Source: Mycolicibacterium vinylchloridicum (GTDB lineage: Bacteria; Actinomycetota; Actinomycetes; Mycobacteriales; Mycobacteriaceae). Taken from it: 64,000 nucleotides of DNA. A program made the translations under genes and the position numbers. Of this stretch, positions 52,645 to 62,698 are shown piece by piece. Below the pieces are notes generated by a model, which was not told the origin of the DNA, ran no database searches, and was given only the letters and a program-made list of their open reading frames with translations. The stretch is from the NCBI RefSeq assembly GCF_013404075.1, contig NZ_JACBJQ010000011.1, forward strand, positions 62,001-126,000. The letters are read 5' to 3'. Position 1 is the first letter of the stretch. Every line of letters starts with the position of its first letter.

Positions 52645-53349
52645 TTATGCGCTTCCTTCACGCGCGGCTGCAGCAGCCAGCGCTTCGCTCTCCCGACGCG
52701 CGCGCAGCATGCCCGCCGGCGCGACGTCTTCGATGGGCAGCCCACGACGGGCGGCCACCTCTTCGGGACGCTGCAGCAGCTTGAGCGCGGCAACGGTGGC
52801 ATGCACCACGTTGATCGCGTTGTCGCTGCCCAGCGACTTGGCCAGAACGTCGTGCACGCCAGCGCATTCCAGCACGGCACGGCACGCGCCACCGGCGATG
52901 ACTCCGGTACCCGGGCTGGCCGGACGCAGCATCACCACGCCGGCCGCAGCCTCACCCTGAACGGGATGGGTCACGGTGCCGCCGATCAGCGGCACGCGGA
53001 AGAAGTTCTTGCGAGCTTCCTCGACACCCTTGGCGATCGCGGCGGGGACCTCTTTGGCCTTGCCGTAGCCGACACCGACCAGGCCGTTGCCGTCGCCGAC
53101 GATGACCAGGGCGGTGAAGCTGAAGCGCCGACCACCCTTGACCACCTTGGAAACCCGGTTGATCGTGACGACGCGCTCCAGGTAATTGCTCTTCTCGCCG
53201 CCGTCGCGACCGCCGCGTCCGCCACGGTCTCCGCGATCGTCCCGACGGCCGCGGCCGCCGCGGTCGTCGCGTCCGCCGCGCTGTACGTCGGTCCGGGTGC
53301 CGGCCGAGGGGGCGCCGGTATCCGGCGCTGCGCTCTGCTCCGACATCAT
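52645..53349 (-). CDS. rpsE: 30S ribosomal protein S5
   Basis: The 234 residues hold the S5 double-stranded RNA-binding domain ([20 protein letters not shown]), [20 protein letters not shown] and the C-terminal domain ([20 protein letters not shown]). An extra N-terminal ~55 residues are made of Arg/Gly/Asp repeats ([17 protein letters not shown]), longer than in most bacteria but usual in mycobacteria. ATG 53346 is an alternative start. S5 works in decoding accuracy. Confidence 0.97.
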   Translation of the reverse strand: MMSEQSAAPDTGAPSAGTRTDVQRGGRDDRGGRGRRDDRGDRGGRGGRDGGEKSNYLERVVTINRVSKVVKGGRRFSFTALVIVGDGNGLVGVGYGKAKEVPAAIAKGVEEARKNFFRVPLIGGTVTHPVQGEAAAGVVMLRPASPGTGVIAGGACRAVLECAGVHDVLAKSLGSDNAINVVHATVAALKLLQRPEEVAARRGLPIEDVAPAGMLRARRESEALAAAAAREGSA

Positions 53350-53371
53350 GCGGTCCTTCCGTTGTACGTCA

Positions 53372-53779
53372 TTAGAATTTCAGTCCGTTCTCGCGGGCGG
53401 CGTCGGCCAGCGCCGCGATCCGTCCGCCGTAGGTGTTGCCACCGCGGTCGAAGACCACAGCTTCGACACCGGCGGCCTTGGCGCGCTCGGCGATCAGCTG
53501 ACCGACCCGCACGCTGTGGGCCTTCTTGTCACCCTCGACGGCGCGGACGTCGGCCTCGATGGACGAGGCCGCGGCGACCGTGGTGCCGTCGGCGTCATTG
53601 ACCAACTGCACGTGGATGTGCCGCGAGGAGCGGTTGACCACGAGACGGGGCCGCTCGGCGGTGCCGACGACCTTCTTGCGCAGCCGGGCATGCCGACGCA
53701 GGCGCGAAACCCGGCGCGCAGCCGAGACAGTCGTGCCAACCGGCGTGCGATCGGTGGCTGCTTTCTGTGCTTGAGCCAT
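53372..53779 (-). CDS. rplR: 50S ribosomal protein L18
   Basis: The 135-residue protein has the L18 core [40 protein letters not shown] and [20 protein letters not shown]. It binds 5S rRNA with L5. A short Ala/Thr-rich N-terminal extension precedes the core. Confidence 0.97.
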   Translation of the reverse strand: MAQAQKAATDRTPVGTTVSAARRVSRLRRHARLRKKVVGTAERPRLVVNRSSRHIHVQLVNDADGTTVAAASSIEADVRAVEGDKKAHSVRVGQLIAERAKAAGVEAVVFDRGGNTYGGRIAALADAARENGLKF

Positions 53780-53782
53780 GGC

Positions 53783-54322
53783 TTACTTACCTGTCTTTCC
53801 GACCTTGCGGCGGATCTGCTCACCCTCGTAACGCACACCCTTGCCCTTATAGGGGTCCGGGCGGCGCAGCCGACGGATGTTGGCCGAGATCTGTCCGACC
53901 TTCTGCTTGTCGATACCCGTGATCGAGAACTTGGTGGGCGTCTCCACCGCGAAGGTGATGCCCTCTGGCGCCTCGATGACCACGGGATGGCTGTACCCGA
54001 GCGCGAACTCGAGGTTGCTGCCCTTGAGCTGCACGCGGTAACCGACGCCGAAGATCTCCATCTTGGTGGTGTAACCCTGGGTCACACCGGTCACCAGATT
54101 GGACACCAGCGTGCGCGAGAGCCCGTGCAGCGAACGGCTACGCCGCTCGTCGTCGGGACGGCTGACCACGATGGCGCCATCGTCGTTGTGCGCCACGGTG
54201 ATCGGCTCGGCGATCGCCAGTTCCAGCGTGCCCTTGGGGCCCTTGACCGACACGTTCTGGCCGTCGATCGTCACATCTACACCGGCGGGAATCGCCACCG
54301 GTTGCTTTCCAATACGCGACAT
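53783..54322 (-). CDS. rplF: 50S ribosomal protein L6
   Basis: The 179 residues read [20 protein letters not shown] at the start, with the L6 signature [19 protein letters not shown] near the C-terminus. It sits near the GTPase centre of the large subunit. The gene is three bases from rplR. Confidence 0.98.
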   Translation of the reverse strand: MSRIGKQPVAIPAGVDVTIDGQNVSVKGPKGTLELAIAEPITVAHNDDGAIVVSRPDDERRSRSLHGLSRTLVSNLVTGVTQGYTTKMEIFGVGYRVQLKGSNLEFALGYSHPVVIEAPEGITFAVETPTKFSITGIDKQKVGQISANIRRLRRPDPYKGKGVRYEGEQIRRKVGKTGK

Positions 54323-54335
54323 GTCTAAGTCTCCC

Positions 54336-54734
54336 TCACCACACGTAAGCGAGGACTTCGCCGCCCACGCCCTGTCGGGACGCCTGGCGGTCGGTCAGCA
54401 GGCCGGAGGACGTGGAGATGATCGCCACGCCCAGGCCGCCGAGAACCCGCGGCAGATTGGTGGATTTCGCGTACACCCGCAGGCCGGGCTTGGACACCCG
54501 GCGCAGACCGGCGAGGCTGCGCTCGCGGTTGGGGCCGTACTTGAGTGAAACAACCAGCGACTTACCAACCCGAGCATCCTCGGTCCGGAAATCGTTGATG
54601 TACCCCTCGCGCTTGAGGATCTCGGCGATGTTCGCCTTGATCTTGCTGTGCGGCAAGGTCACTTCGTCGTGATACGCCGAATTGGCGTTGCGCAGACGTG
54701 TCAAGAAGTCTGCGATCGGGTCCGTCATGGTCAT
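54336..54734 (-). CDS. rpsH: 30S ribosomal protein S8
   Basis: The 132-residue protein begins [20 protein letters not shown] and ends with the S8 signature [31 protein letters not shown]. It binds 16S rRNA helix 21 and, in some bacteria, represses its own operon. A gap of 88 bases separates it from rpsZ upstream. Confidence 0.98.
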   Translation of the reverse strand: MTMTDPIADFLTRLRNANSAYHDEVTLPHSKIKANIAEILKREGYINDFRTEDARVGKSLVVSLKYGPNRERSLAGLRRVSKPGLRVYAKSTNLPRVLGGLGVAIISTSSGLLTDRQASRQGVGGEVLAYVW

Positions 54735-54822
54735 GACTGGGCCTGTCTACCTTCCTCGCAGCGGTTCCCACTCGGGTCGATTCCCTTGGGGGCCTGCTGC
54801 GCACCTGTTCTGTAGGGGTCTG

Positions 54823-55008
54823 TTACCAGCTGGACTTCTGCACGCCGGGCAGTTCGCCGGCATGGGCCATCTCACGCAAGCAAATTCGGCACAGGCCGAA
54901 CTTGCGGTACACGGCATGGGGACGTCCGCACCTGTTGCAGCGGGTGTACGCCCGCACGGCGAACTTCGGCTTCTTGTTGGCCTTGTTGACCAGTGCCTTC
55001 TTTGCCAT
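54823..55008 (-). CDS. rpsZ: 30S ribosomal protein S14 type Z (zinc form)
   Basis: The 61 residues include the zinc ribbon [20 protein letters not shown] (four Cys), the feature of the short, zinc-dependent S14. Mycobacteria usually keep a zinc-free paralogue elsewhere for zinc starvation; it is not in this window. It follows rplE by four bases. Confidence 0.97.
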   Translation of the reverse strand: MAKKALVNKANKKPKFAVRAYTRCNRCGRPHAVYRKFGLCRICLREMAHAGELPGVQKSSW

Positions 55009-55012
55009 CTGC

Positions 55013-55576
55013 TCAGTTCTCCTTGAAGGGGAAGCCCAGAGCGCGCAGCAGCGCCCGACCTTCGTCGTCGTTCGTCGCCGACGTGACGACGGTGATGTCC
55101 ATGCCGCGCGGCCGATCGATCGAGTCCACGTCGATCTCGTGGAACACCGACTGCTCGGCGAGCCCGAAGGTGTAGTTGCCGTGGCCGTCGAACTGCTTGG
55201 GGCTCAGGCCGCGGAAGTCGCGGATACGCGGCAGTGCGATCGACACCAGCCGGTCGAGGAACTCCCACATACGGTCGCCGCGCAGCGTGACGCGCGCGCC
55301 GATCGGCATCCCCTCGCGAAGCTTGAACTGCGCAATCGACTTGCGTGCCTTGCGAATTTCGGGCTTCTGGCCGGTGATCAGCGCCAGGTCGTTGACCGCG
55401 CCGTTGATCAGCTTGGCGTCGCGGGCGGCGTCACCGACACCCATGTTGACGACAACCTTGACCACGCCGGGGATCTGCATGACGTTGGCGTAGTTGAACT
55501 CGTTGTTGAGCGCTGCCTTGATCTCTTCGCGGTAGCGCGCCTTCAGCCGGGGCTGAACCTTCTCTACGGTCGTCAT
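55013..55576 (-). CDS. rplE: 50S ribosomal protein L5
   Basis: The 187 residues contain [20 protein letters not shown] (L5 signature region), [20 protein letters not shown] and [20 protein letters not shown]. It binds 5S rRNA and the P-site tRNA. It lies two bases after rplX. Confidence 0.98.
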   Translation of the reverse strand: MTTVEKVQPRLKARYREEIKAALNNEFNYANVMQIPGVVKVVVNMGVGDAARDAKLINGAVNDLALITGQKPEIRKARKSIAQFKLREGMPIGARVTLRGDRMWEFLDRLVSIALPRIRDFRGLSPKQFDGHGNYTFGLAEQSVFHEIDVDSIDRPRGMDITVVTSATNDDEGRALLRALGFPFKEN

Positions 55577-55578
55577 GC

Positions 55579-55896
55579 TCAGATGTCCTTGCCATTGCGC
55601 TTGGAAATGCGGACCCGCTTGCCGGACTCTTCGTCGGTGCGGTACCCGATGCGGGTCGGGTTGCCGTCGGAGTCGACGACCATCACGTTGGAAACGGCGA
55701 TCGCCGCCTCCTGGGTGACGATGCCGCCCGAGGACGCGCCACGCTCATTGGCCGACTGGGCCGTGTGCTTCTTGATCCGGTTGACGCCTTCGACCAGAAC
55801 CTTGTTACGGGTCGGGTAGGCCTCGAGGACCTTGCCCTTGGCGCCCTTGTCCTTGCCGGCGATGACCAGAACGGTGTCGCCCTTGTGGACCTTCAT
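55579..55896 (-). CDS. rplX: 50S ribosomal protein L24
   Basis: The 105-residue protein starts with a KOW motif ([20 protein letters not shown]) and ends [19 protein letters not shown]. It is an assembly initiator of the 50S subunit. Its ATG abuts the rplN stop. Confidence 0.98.
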   Translation of the reverse strand: MKVHKGDTVLVIAGKDKGAKGKVLEAYPTRNKVLVEGVNRIKKHTAQSANERGASSGGIVTQEAAIAVSNVMVVDSDGNPTRIGYRTDEESGKRVRISKRNGKDI

Positions 55897-56265
55897 TTAC
55901 AAAACCTCCGGTGCCAGCGAGACGATCTTCATGAACTTCTTCTCGCGCAGTTCACGACCGACCGGCCCGAAGATGCGGGTACCACGGGGGTCGTTGTCGT
56001 TCTTGATGATGACGGCGGCGTTCTCGTCGAACTTGATGTAGCTGCCGTCGGCGCGACGACGCTCCTTGACCGTGCGGACGACGACGGCCTTGACCACATC
56101 GCCACGCTTGACGTTGCCACCGGGGATGGCGTCCTTGACGGTCGCCACAATCACGTCGCCGATGCCGGCGTAGCGCCGCGACGAGCCACCCAGAACACGG
56201 ATGCACAAGATCTCCTTGGCGCCCGTGTTGTCGGCGACCTTGAGCCGCGATTCCTGCTGAATCAC
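55897..56265 (-). CDS. rplN: 50S ribosomal protein L14
   Basis: The 122 residues include [20 protein letters not shown], and the L14 signature [20 protein letters not shown]. It is the first gene of the spc operon, so the promoter should lie in the 169 bases before 56435, where no other gene is supportable. Confidence 0.98.
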
Positions 56266-56434
56266 TAGATCTCCTCGACCTGGTTTTTGTGTGCACGGCA
56301 GATGCCGACCTGACGTGCGCGGTCTTTGTCACCCAAAGAGCACGCAGGGTTTTCTCGCAGGAGATAACCGAGGTCTGCCCTAGGCAACCGCTAAATACTA
56401 GGTGACGAGCTGGAAAGCTCCAAATCCGTGCTGC

Positions 56435-57343
56435 TCAGCGTGCACACCGGAAGCCGATATGGGTCGTCGAGCTGTCCTGCGACTGCGGCGACCGCGCGGC
56501 CGGCCGGTACCGGTGGCAGTACTCCGGGGCGCACAGGTGCGATCCGCCCTTGAGGGTCTGGCTGACGGCCGGATCGGGCTCGGTCGGCGGCGGGCAGCAC
56601 GAATTCTGCTGCTTCCCGCTCTCCCCGGGTCGCTCCGCTCCTGCCCCAGGAACGCGATGGTGAGCCGAATACCGCGTCGTCGTCCACTCCCAGACATTGC
56701 CGATCATGTCGACCAGCCCATACCCGTTCGGCGGGAACGTCCCCACCGGCGACGTGCCCACCCAGCCCAGCGCGCCGTCGTTGCGATACGGAAAGCGGCC
56801 CTGCCAGGTGTTGGCCATCAAGGCTCCCCCGACCGTCGGCTCGTCGCCCCACGCATAGGGGCCGGTACTGCCGGCCCGGGCCGCGTACTCCCACTCGGCC
56901 TCGGTCGGCAGCCGCCGGCCCGCCCAAGCGGCATAGGCGATCGCGTCGGGATAAGCGACTTGCACCACGGGGTGGTCCGCCTTGTCGGCGATGTCGCTGC
57001 CGGGCCCGAACGGCGCCCGCCAGCTCGCTCCGGGCGCCCAGTCCCACCACTGCCGCCAGTCCCGCAGATTCACCGGGCCCGGCGTCGGCCGGAACACCAG
57101 CGCGCCCGGCTGCAGATCGGCTTCGGCGACCCCGGGATACAGCGCCGGGTCGAGGGGCCGTTCGGCGATCGTCACGTAGCCGGTGGCGGCGACGAAGTCG
57201 GCGAATTGGGCGTTGGTCACCGGGTGCCGTTCGATGGCGAAAGAGCCGACGGTCGCGGTGTGGATCGGCGCTTCTTCGGGATAGAAACTGGTCGACCCCA
57301 TCCGGAACGACCCGCCGGGCACCACGACGAGGTCGGTGAGCAT
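56435..57343 (-). CDS. formylglycine-generating enzyme
   Basis: The 302-residue protein has the FGE-sulfatase fold: VVPGGSFRMGSTSFYPEEAP at the N-terminus, RLPTEAEWEYAARAGSTGPY, MIGNVWEWTTTRY, and the active-site cysteines in GGSHLCAPEYCHRYRPAAR, ending THIGFRCAR. It oxidises the Cys of the sulfatase CxPxR motif to formylglycine using copper and oxygen. The arylsulfatase gene two places upstream is the obvious client. It corresponds to Rv0712. Confidence 0.95.
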   Translation of the reverse strand: MLTDLVVVPGGSFRMGSTSFYPEEAPIHTATVGSFAIERHPVTNAQFADFVAATGYVTIAERPLDPALYPGVAEADLQPGALVFRPTPGPVNLRDWRQWWDWAPGASWRAPFGPGSDIADKADHPVVQVAYPDAIAYAAWAGRRLPTEAEWEYAARAGSTGPYAWGDEPTVGGALMANTWQGRFPYRNDGALGWVGTSPVGTFPPNGYGLVDMIGNVWEWTTTRYSAHHRVPGAGAERPGESGKQQNSCCPPPTEPDPAVSQTLKGGSHLCAPEYCHRYRPAARSPQSQDSSTTHIGFRCAR

Positions 57344-57347
57344 GGGT

Positions 57348-58046
57348 TCAGGGTATGACGATGCCGAATTCTTCGGTCAGCACCGACGCCGCGTCGTCGA
57401 ATCCCGGTGTTCCCGATGGCGCTTCCACGTGAACAGCGACCAGATAGTTACCGGTGTTGGTCCAGACATGCGCGAGCCGGTCCTCATATTCCACTGATTC
57501 GTCGGGATCCCTGGCCCAGGTGCCCATCAGTTTCTGACCGCTGAGGCCGCAGAAGTCGCCGGGCAGCAGGCTGAGCGTGCTGATCGGGTACCGGGCCATG
57601 ACGTCGTCGCCGTAGCGCGTGAACGCGGCGGCGGGATCCAGCGGCGTCGCGGCGATGGTGACCTCGGCGATCATGTCGTCCGGCCCGGACAGCAGAGCAC
57701 CGACGTCGCCGGTCCCGGGTGTCGACGACCATCCGTCCGGAACGCGGACCCTGATCTTGGGCGCGGCCGGGTCGGCGACTGCAGCCACCGCCGTCCGCCC
57801 GGGCTGTTCGGGCCTGCACACCGTGGAGTCCGCCGGAATGGGCGTGCGGGTGGTTTCGATGACGCCCGGCTCCGAGGATTCGGGAGCGTCGGTCACCGTG
57901 CTCGACGTTGTCGTCGTCGCGACGGTGGCGGGTGAGGTCGACGCCTCGACCTTCACGGCTGTCCCGTCGCTGTTGCGCGCACATGCGGCAACCGTCGGGG
58001 CGGCCAGCATCACGACCGCCGCAGCGGCGTACACCAGCCGAGTCAT
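57348..58046 (-). CDS. LpqN-like lipoprotein
   Basis: The 232 residues start with a lipoprotein signal (LVYAAAAVVMLAAPTVAAC, lipobox Cys22) and a Thr/Ser/Pro linker. An LpqN/LpqT-type beta domain (about 90-230) follows, with IRVRVPDGWSSTPGTGDVGA and CGLSGQKLMGTWARD and EFGIVIP at the end. The family's function is unknown; some members bind cell-wall or host proteins. It lies between the sulfatase (21 bases) and FGE (four bases) genes, in one operon. Confidence 0.82.
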   Translation of the reverse strand: MTRLVYAAAAVVMLAAPTVAACARNSDGTAVKVEASTSPATVATTTTSSTVTDAPESSEPGVIETTRTPIPADSTVCRPEQPGRTAVAAVADPAAPKIRVRVPDGWSSTPGTGDVGALLSGPDDMIAEVTIAATPLDPAAAFTRYGDDVMARYPISTLSLLPGDFCGLSGQKLMGTWARDPDESVEYEDRLAHVWTNTGNYLVAVHVEAPSGTPGFDDAASVLTEEFGIVIP

Positions 58047-58067
58047 CGGACCAGTATGACGTGAGGG

Positions 58068-60419
58068 TCAGTCCCTGGCGAAGGCCGCCGCGAGTTCGTG
58101 CTCCGCGTCGATGTAGGGAGTGCCCGACACGTCGACGACCACGCGGGCGATGGTGCCGCCGGCGAAGTCGAATGGCGCCGCATACGCCGTGGAGACGGCC
58201 TGGCCGAGATTGCGCCCCACACTGACCCCGCCGCCGGCCAGTCCGAAGGTGAACGGATGGGCTTTCACACCTTCCAGCGTGGCCACCGCCGCGCCGTCGA
58301 CGTACAGGGTCACGTCACCGAGTGGCGTGTGACTGCCCTCCACCACGCCGGTTCGGGCGTAACCCACCCCGAGGATGTGTTCACCCAGTGGCACCGGATC
58401 GGGTGCGATCACCCGCTGTTCGACCTCACCGAAGAAGTTGTAGACGAACTGCAGGCGTCCGTCGGCGACGAACAGCGTGTACCCGCCATGGCCCGCGCCC
58501 TGTTTCAGCAAGACGCCCTGCACGTCCGGACTGTCGATGTTCACCTCGGCCAGCACCGAGAACGACCGGCCGTTGATCGACACGCAGGCGCCCATCGCGA
58601 CCGGTGCGGTGTTCGGATAGTAGACGTAGCGCGGCCGGTCGCCGGCAAGCGACGGGCGCGTACGGCTGACCATCTCGAACACGTTGAGGTCGGAAAGTGG
58701 TAGACCGTTGTACTTTTCGGCCTCGGCGAACCACAGCTTCTGCATTTCGGCGAGCTTGTCGGGGTACTCGGCCGCGACGTCATGGCACTGGCTGCGGTCG
58801 TTCTCGATGTTGTAGAGCTCCCAGCGGTCAGCGTCGAAATGGCCCCAGCCCGAGGGCGCTGCGGGGTGCACGGTGCTGGCGAACCAGCCCTTGTGCCAGA
58901 TGCCGCGAGTGCCCAGCATTGTGTAGAACTGGGTCTCCTTGCCCGTCTCTGCACTCGAATCATCCAGTGCCGCTTTGAAACTGACCCCGTCGAGCGGCTT
59001 CTGCGCGATACCCTTCACCGTCTCGGGCGGGTCGATGCCAAGCAGTTCGTAAATCGTCGGCGTGATGTCGGAGACGCTGACGTAGTTGTCACGGACTTCG
59101 CCGTGTGCCGCAATTCCGTTGGGCCAGGAGATGATTGCGGTGTCGGCGATGCCACCCTCGTGTGAGGCGTAGCGCTTGTAGAGCTTGTACGGCGTGTTGA
59201 ACGCCATCGCCCACCCGATCGGGTAGTGGTTGAAGGTCGCCGGAGAGCCGAGCACGTCGAAGAACGGCATGCTCTCTTCGACGGTGTCGACGTAGCCGTT
59301 GAAGAACTTGCCCTCGTTGACCGAGCCGTTGGGGCCGCCCTCACCGCTGGCGCCGTTGTCGGAGATCACCACGACGATGGTGTTGTCCAGCTGACCGGAC
59401 TCCTCCAGATAGTCCAGCACCCTGCCGATCTGGGCGTCGGTGTAGGACAGGAACCCGGCGAAGACTTCCGCCATCCGGGCGAACAGCCGCTTCTCCTCGT
59501 CGTTCAGCGAGTCCCACGGACGCACGGTGTCCTGTTCGGGCCACGGCTCGCCATTGGGTCCGGTGACATCGCAGTAAGGGTTCATGCCGGACAGTTCGGT
59601 GCCGGGCGGCACGATGCCGAGGTTCTTCATGTTCTCCAGGACGATGTCGCGGTAGCGCTCGTAGCCCATGTCGAACGCGCCGGCGTAGCGGTCGGCCCAT
59701 TCTTTGAACACGTGGTGCGGCGCATGGCCGGCGCCCGGGCACAGGTACGTGAACCACGGCTTGTCCGGGGCGATCATCGTGGAGTCGCGGATGAACTCGA
59801 TTGTCTTGTCCGCCAAATCCTTCGAGAGGTGATAGCCCTCCTCTGGGGTGGCCGGGGCCTCCACCGGGTGGCCGTCGTAGATCAGTTCGGGATACCACTG
59901 GTCGGTCTCGCCGCCCATGAACCCGTAGAACCGCTCGAAGCCGCGGGACAGCGGCCAGTGCCGCCGGGTGGCCGCGAGGCTGGACTCCTCGATCGGAGTG
60001 AGGTGCCACTTGCCGACGCAGTAGGTGTTGTAGCCGTGCTCGGCGAGCACCTCGGAAATCAGTGCGGTGTCATCGGGAATGCGGCCGTTGATCCCGGGGA
60101 AGCCCTCGGTGAACTCCTCGACCATGGCCATCCCGACCGTGGTGGCGTTGCGGCCCGTGAGCAGCGACGCCCGGGTCGGGGAACACAGTGCGGTGGTGTG
60201 GAATTGCGACAGACGCACTCCCCGCTCGGCGATCCGCGTCATCGCCGGCATCGACACCAGCCCGCCGAAACAATCCCACGTCGCGATGCCGATGTCGTCC
60301 CACACCAGGTAGAGCACGTTGGGTGCGTTCTCCGGCGCCTTCGGTGCGGCGTACGGACCCCAGTCCGGTTCGGAATCGCGAATGTCCAGCTCGATCTTGC
60401 CGTTGAACTCCGTGGTCAT
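58068..60419 (-). CDS. atsA: arylsulfatase
   Basis: The 783-residue sulfatase has YLVWDDIGIATWDCFGG (metal-binding Asp pair), the formylglycine motif CSPTRASLLTGR (Cys79), YNTYCVGKWHLTPIEES (Lys/His) and VISDNGASGEGGPNG (Asp/Asn). The C-terminal ~200 residues are a beta sandwich (LYVDGAAVATLEGVKAHPF). No signal peptide is seen, so it appears cytosolic. It cleaves sulfate esters and needs the FGE encoded downstream. Position within the ribosomal cluster is as for Rv0711. Confidence 0.95.
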   Translation of the reverse strand: MTTEFNGKIELDIRDSEPDWGPYAAPKAPENAPNVLYLVWDDIGIATWDCFGGLVSMPAMTRIAERGVRLSQFHTTALCSPTRASLLTGRNATTVGMAMVEEFTEGFPGINGRIPDDTALISEVLAEHGYNTYCVGKWHLTPIEESSLAATRRHWPLSRGFERFYGFMGGETDQWYPELIYDGHPVEAPATPEEGYHLSKDLADKTIEFIRDSTMIAPDKPWFTYLCPGAGHAPHHVFKEWADRYAGAFDMGYERYRDIVLENMKNLGIVPPGTELSGMNPYCDVTGPNGEPWPEQDTVRPWDSLNDEEKRLFARMAEVFAGFLSYTDAQIGRVLDYLEESGQLDNTIVVVISDNGASGEGGPNGSVNEGKFFNGYVDTVEESMPFFDVLGSPATFNHYPIGWAMAFNTPYKLYKRYASHEGGIADTAIISWPNGIAAHGEVRDNYVSVSDITPTIYELLGIDPPETVKGIAQKPLDGVSFKAALDDSSAETGKETQFYTMLGTRGIWHKGWFASTVHPAAPSGWGHFDADRWELYNIENDRSQCHDVAAEYPDKLAEMQKLWFAEAEKYNGLPLSDLNVFEMVSRTRPSLAGDRPRYVYYPNTAPVAMGACVSINGRSFSVLAEVNIDSPDVQGVLLKQGAGHGGYTLFVADGRLQFVYNFFGEVEQRVIAPDPVPLGEHILGVGYARTGVVEGSHTPLGDVTLYVDGAAVATLEGVKAHPFTFGLAGGGVSVGRNLGQAVSTAYAAPFDFAGGTIARVVVDVSGTPYIDAEHELAAAFARD

Positions 60420-60500
60420 ACGCCACAGACTCCCATGCGATCGACCGGTTTCGCGTGATTCCGCGTCCGCTTGTGGCGAACTCGCAGCACGGTGCCCGCG

Positions 60501-62582
60501 TCAGTCTTCGCGGCGGTGTGTCGCGCCGTAATCCCGCGGACGGCGCGAGGTCAGGATGATGACCGCGACACCGGCGAGGGCCACGCCGACCACACCGGCG
60601 GCAACCCACCAGGCCCGGTCGTAGTGGTACTTCCCGACCGCGGTGGCCGCCGACTCATCCGGCGTCGTCGCGGGAGGACCGTAGACACTGACCGGCGTGC
60701 GTCCGGCGACCAATGCCGGTGCGCGACCAGCGATTGCGACGATGGCCGGACCGCGCAACTGCGACCAGCGCGTGCGGTCCGCATTGAGCCAACCCAACAG
60801 CTCATCGAGCTGATTCGGCGCCCCGTTGGACGTCGCGATCAACAGCGTGCGGCGGCCGTCGAACACCGTCTGCAGCGAACCGAACTGCACACCGGGATCG
60901 AGGGTCAGGCTCGTCTGCTCACCGTTGGGCACCTGATCTTCCACGATGATGCGGCGGTCGTCGGCACTGACCGGCAACGTGATGGATTTGTCGGTCCAGC
61001 CGTCGGCGGCGATCAGGATGGCGGGATCCTGACCCTTGCGGGCCTCCTCGAACGAGGTCACCGACGTCCGCAGCGGCAGGGAGCTGATCCGCTGCAAACC
61101 GGTGGTGATCGCGACGGCACGGACGGTGTCGGCGAACCGGTCCGAACCGATCCCCACTTTCACGACCGGCAGGAGCGCTTGCGGCAGCGACCCGAACCCC
61201 TGCGGGATCGGCGGCACGGCCTGGCTGCTCTCGACCACGCTGTTGCCGTTGATCACCAGGCTCATCGAGGAGAAGTCGTTGCACCCGCCGGTGGTGTTCC
61301 CGGTGGTGTTCAGCGCGACCTGCAGGTCGGTGTAGCGGCTCAGCAGCCGGTCGGGCACGTTGACCCAGCGGTCGATCGCGCCGCCGGGATCGGCTGCCCA
61401 GGAATCGATCTGCTCGCCGTTGATGCTCGCAGTGAGCTGGCCGCCGAACGCGTTCGGCATCGGGGTGTAGGTGCCGGTGAGATGCACCCGCACGCCCTGC
61501 ACCGGGTAGCCGATCTTGGTCTGATCGATCCCGATCCTCACCTGCGGGGCCACCCCGGTCGAGCTCAGCGTGGTCGGATCGAACTGCGCGACCGTCACCA
61601 AACCGCCCAGGGGTTGGGCACGCCGACCCGAGCCGAGCTTGTCGGGCACCACCCGAGCCGCAACGGCCAGGTTCAGGGCACCATCGCTGAGTAGCCGGGT
61701 GTCATTGGTGAGCTTGTCGGCCGGGGCGGTGATCAGCAGCTGCGGAACGCCGGCGCCTTCGAGCGAGATGCTTTCGTCGGAACCCTCTTTGATGACGACC
61801 TGGCGCTCGAGGGGCAGCGACGGTGTCGGGATCGACGTCGCGCCGTCTGCCAACGGAATGAGCGAGACCTCGGGCGCCTGATTGCCGTACCGCTTGACCA
61901 GTCCGGCGACCAGCTGCACAGCGGCATCGGATTCGGCCATGGACGGATTGCCCGGCACCCCGACGGTCAGCTTGCGCAGGATCGGCGGAAGGAAGTCAGC
62001 CACCGTGGCCGGTGCCGCCTCGGCGCCGACAAAGGAGACCGAACCGTTGATGAGGTTGATCGGGTTGAGCCGGTCCAGGCAGTAGCCCTCGTCCGGCACC
62101 GACGCCAGCGTGAGGTTCACGGTGGCGACGTTGTCGATCACTTCCACCCCGGCCAGCGGAATGATCAGCGGGGTCAGATCGACAGGCGGGAGACCCAGCT
62201 TGCCGATCAGCCGGTCGCCCTGCGTCACCGAGATCACGCCCGAGCGGACGTTGAACGGCAGGTCCAGGGTGGCGTTCAGGGTGTCGGGAACCAGCCCGAG
62301 GGGCACCGGGAACGTCAGCGATACCGAACTGGTCCCGCCGTAGAAGGACAGGATGGGCACGGCGCCCAGATCGGCGAGCGACAACGTCGGCGCGGTCATC
62401 ACCTCACCGCCAGGGGCCGCCGCGGGCAATGCCGGATCGATCGGAGCCGGCTCAGTCGGAGCGGGCTCGGCCGGTGTCGGCTCGGGCTCGGCCACCGCCC
62501 ATGGCGCTGACCACAGCATCGCAGTCATCACGCTGACGATTGCCCCGAATTTGACCAACCCCCCCGACTTCACCACCGGCAT
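60501..62582 (-). CDS. BcsB-like membrane-anchored protein
   Basis: From ATG 62582 the protein has 693 residues (the frame is open to 62663). A signal peptide (FGAIVSVMTAMLWSAPWAVA) and Pro/Ala/Glu linker lead into repeated beta modules: SVSLTFPVPLGLVPDTLNAT, ATVNLTLASVPDEGYCLDRL and a second jelly-roll around VRVHLTGTYTPMPNAFGGQL. One C-terminal TM helix (WWVAAGVVGVALAGVAVIIL) and a short basic tail follow. This is the plan of BcsB, the partner of cellulose synthase BcsA, but no BcsA or PilZ gene lies in the window. It may serve another exopolysaccharide synthase. It lies between rpsQ and atsA, where I recall no gene in M. tuberculosis. Confidence 0.75.
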   Translation of the reverse strand: MPVVKSGGLVKFGAIVSVMTAMLWSAPWAVAEPEPTPAEPAPTEPAPIDPALPAAAPGGEVMTAPTLSLADLGAVPILSFYGGTSSVSLTFPVPLGLVPDTLNATLDLPFNVRSGVISVTQGDRLIGKLGLPPVDLTPLIIPLAGVEVIDNVATVNLTLASVPDEGYCLDRLNPINLINGSVSFVGAEAAPATVADFLPPILRKLTVGVPGNPSMAESDAAVQLVAGLVKRYGNQAPEVSLIPLADGATSIPTPSLPLERQVVIKEGSDESISLEGAGVPQLLITAPADKLTNDTRLLSDGALNLAVAARVVPDKLGSGRRAQPLGGLVTVAQFDPTTLSSTGVAPQVRIGIDQTKIGYPVQGVRVHLTGTYTPMPNAFGGQLTASINGEQIDSWAADPGGAIDRWVNVPDRLLSRYTDLQVALNTTGNTTGGCNDFSSMSLVINGNSVVESSQAVPPIPQGFGSLPQALLPVVKVGIGSDRFADTVRAVAITTGLQRISSLPLRTSVTSFEEARKGQDPAILIAADGWTDKSITLPVSADDRRIIVEDQVPNGEQTSLTLDPGVQFGSLQTVFDGRRTLLIATSNGAPNQLDELLGWLNADRTRWSQLRGPAIVAIAGRAPALVAGRTPVSVYGPPATTPDESAATAVGKYHYDRAWWVAAGVVGVALAGVAVIILTSRRPRDYGATHRRED

Positions 62583-62652
62583 GCTAGGCAAAAGCGGGCC
62601 CCTCACGATCGAACGATTGCCAAATAACTGTCGCCTAGGCAATTTACACGCA

Positions 62653-62676
62653 TGCCGCGGCATCTCTGCCGCGGCA
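62653..62676 (-). terminator. hairpin terminator after rpsQ
   Basis: Two copies of the self-complementary TGCCGCGGCA separated by TCTC form a 10-bp stem, 23 bases beyond the rpsQ stop. It probably ends the S10 operon before the BcsB-like gene. There is no T-run. Confidence 0.7.
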
Positions 62677-62698
62677 CGCGTTTGCTAGGTGTGAAGTT

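Noticed and set aside
59226..60458. Plus-strand open frame opposite the arylsulfatase
   Set aside because: Shadow of the sulfatase codons; no domain recognisable.
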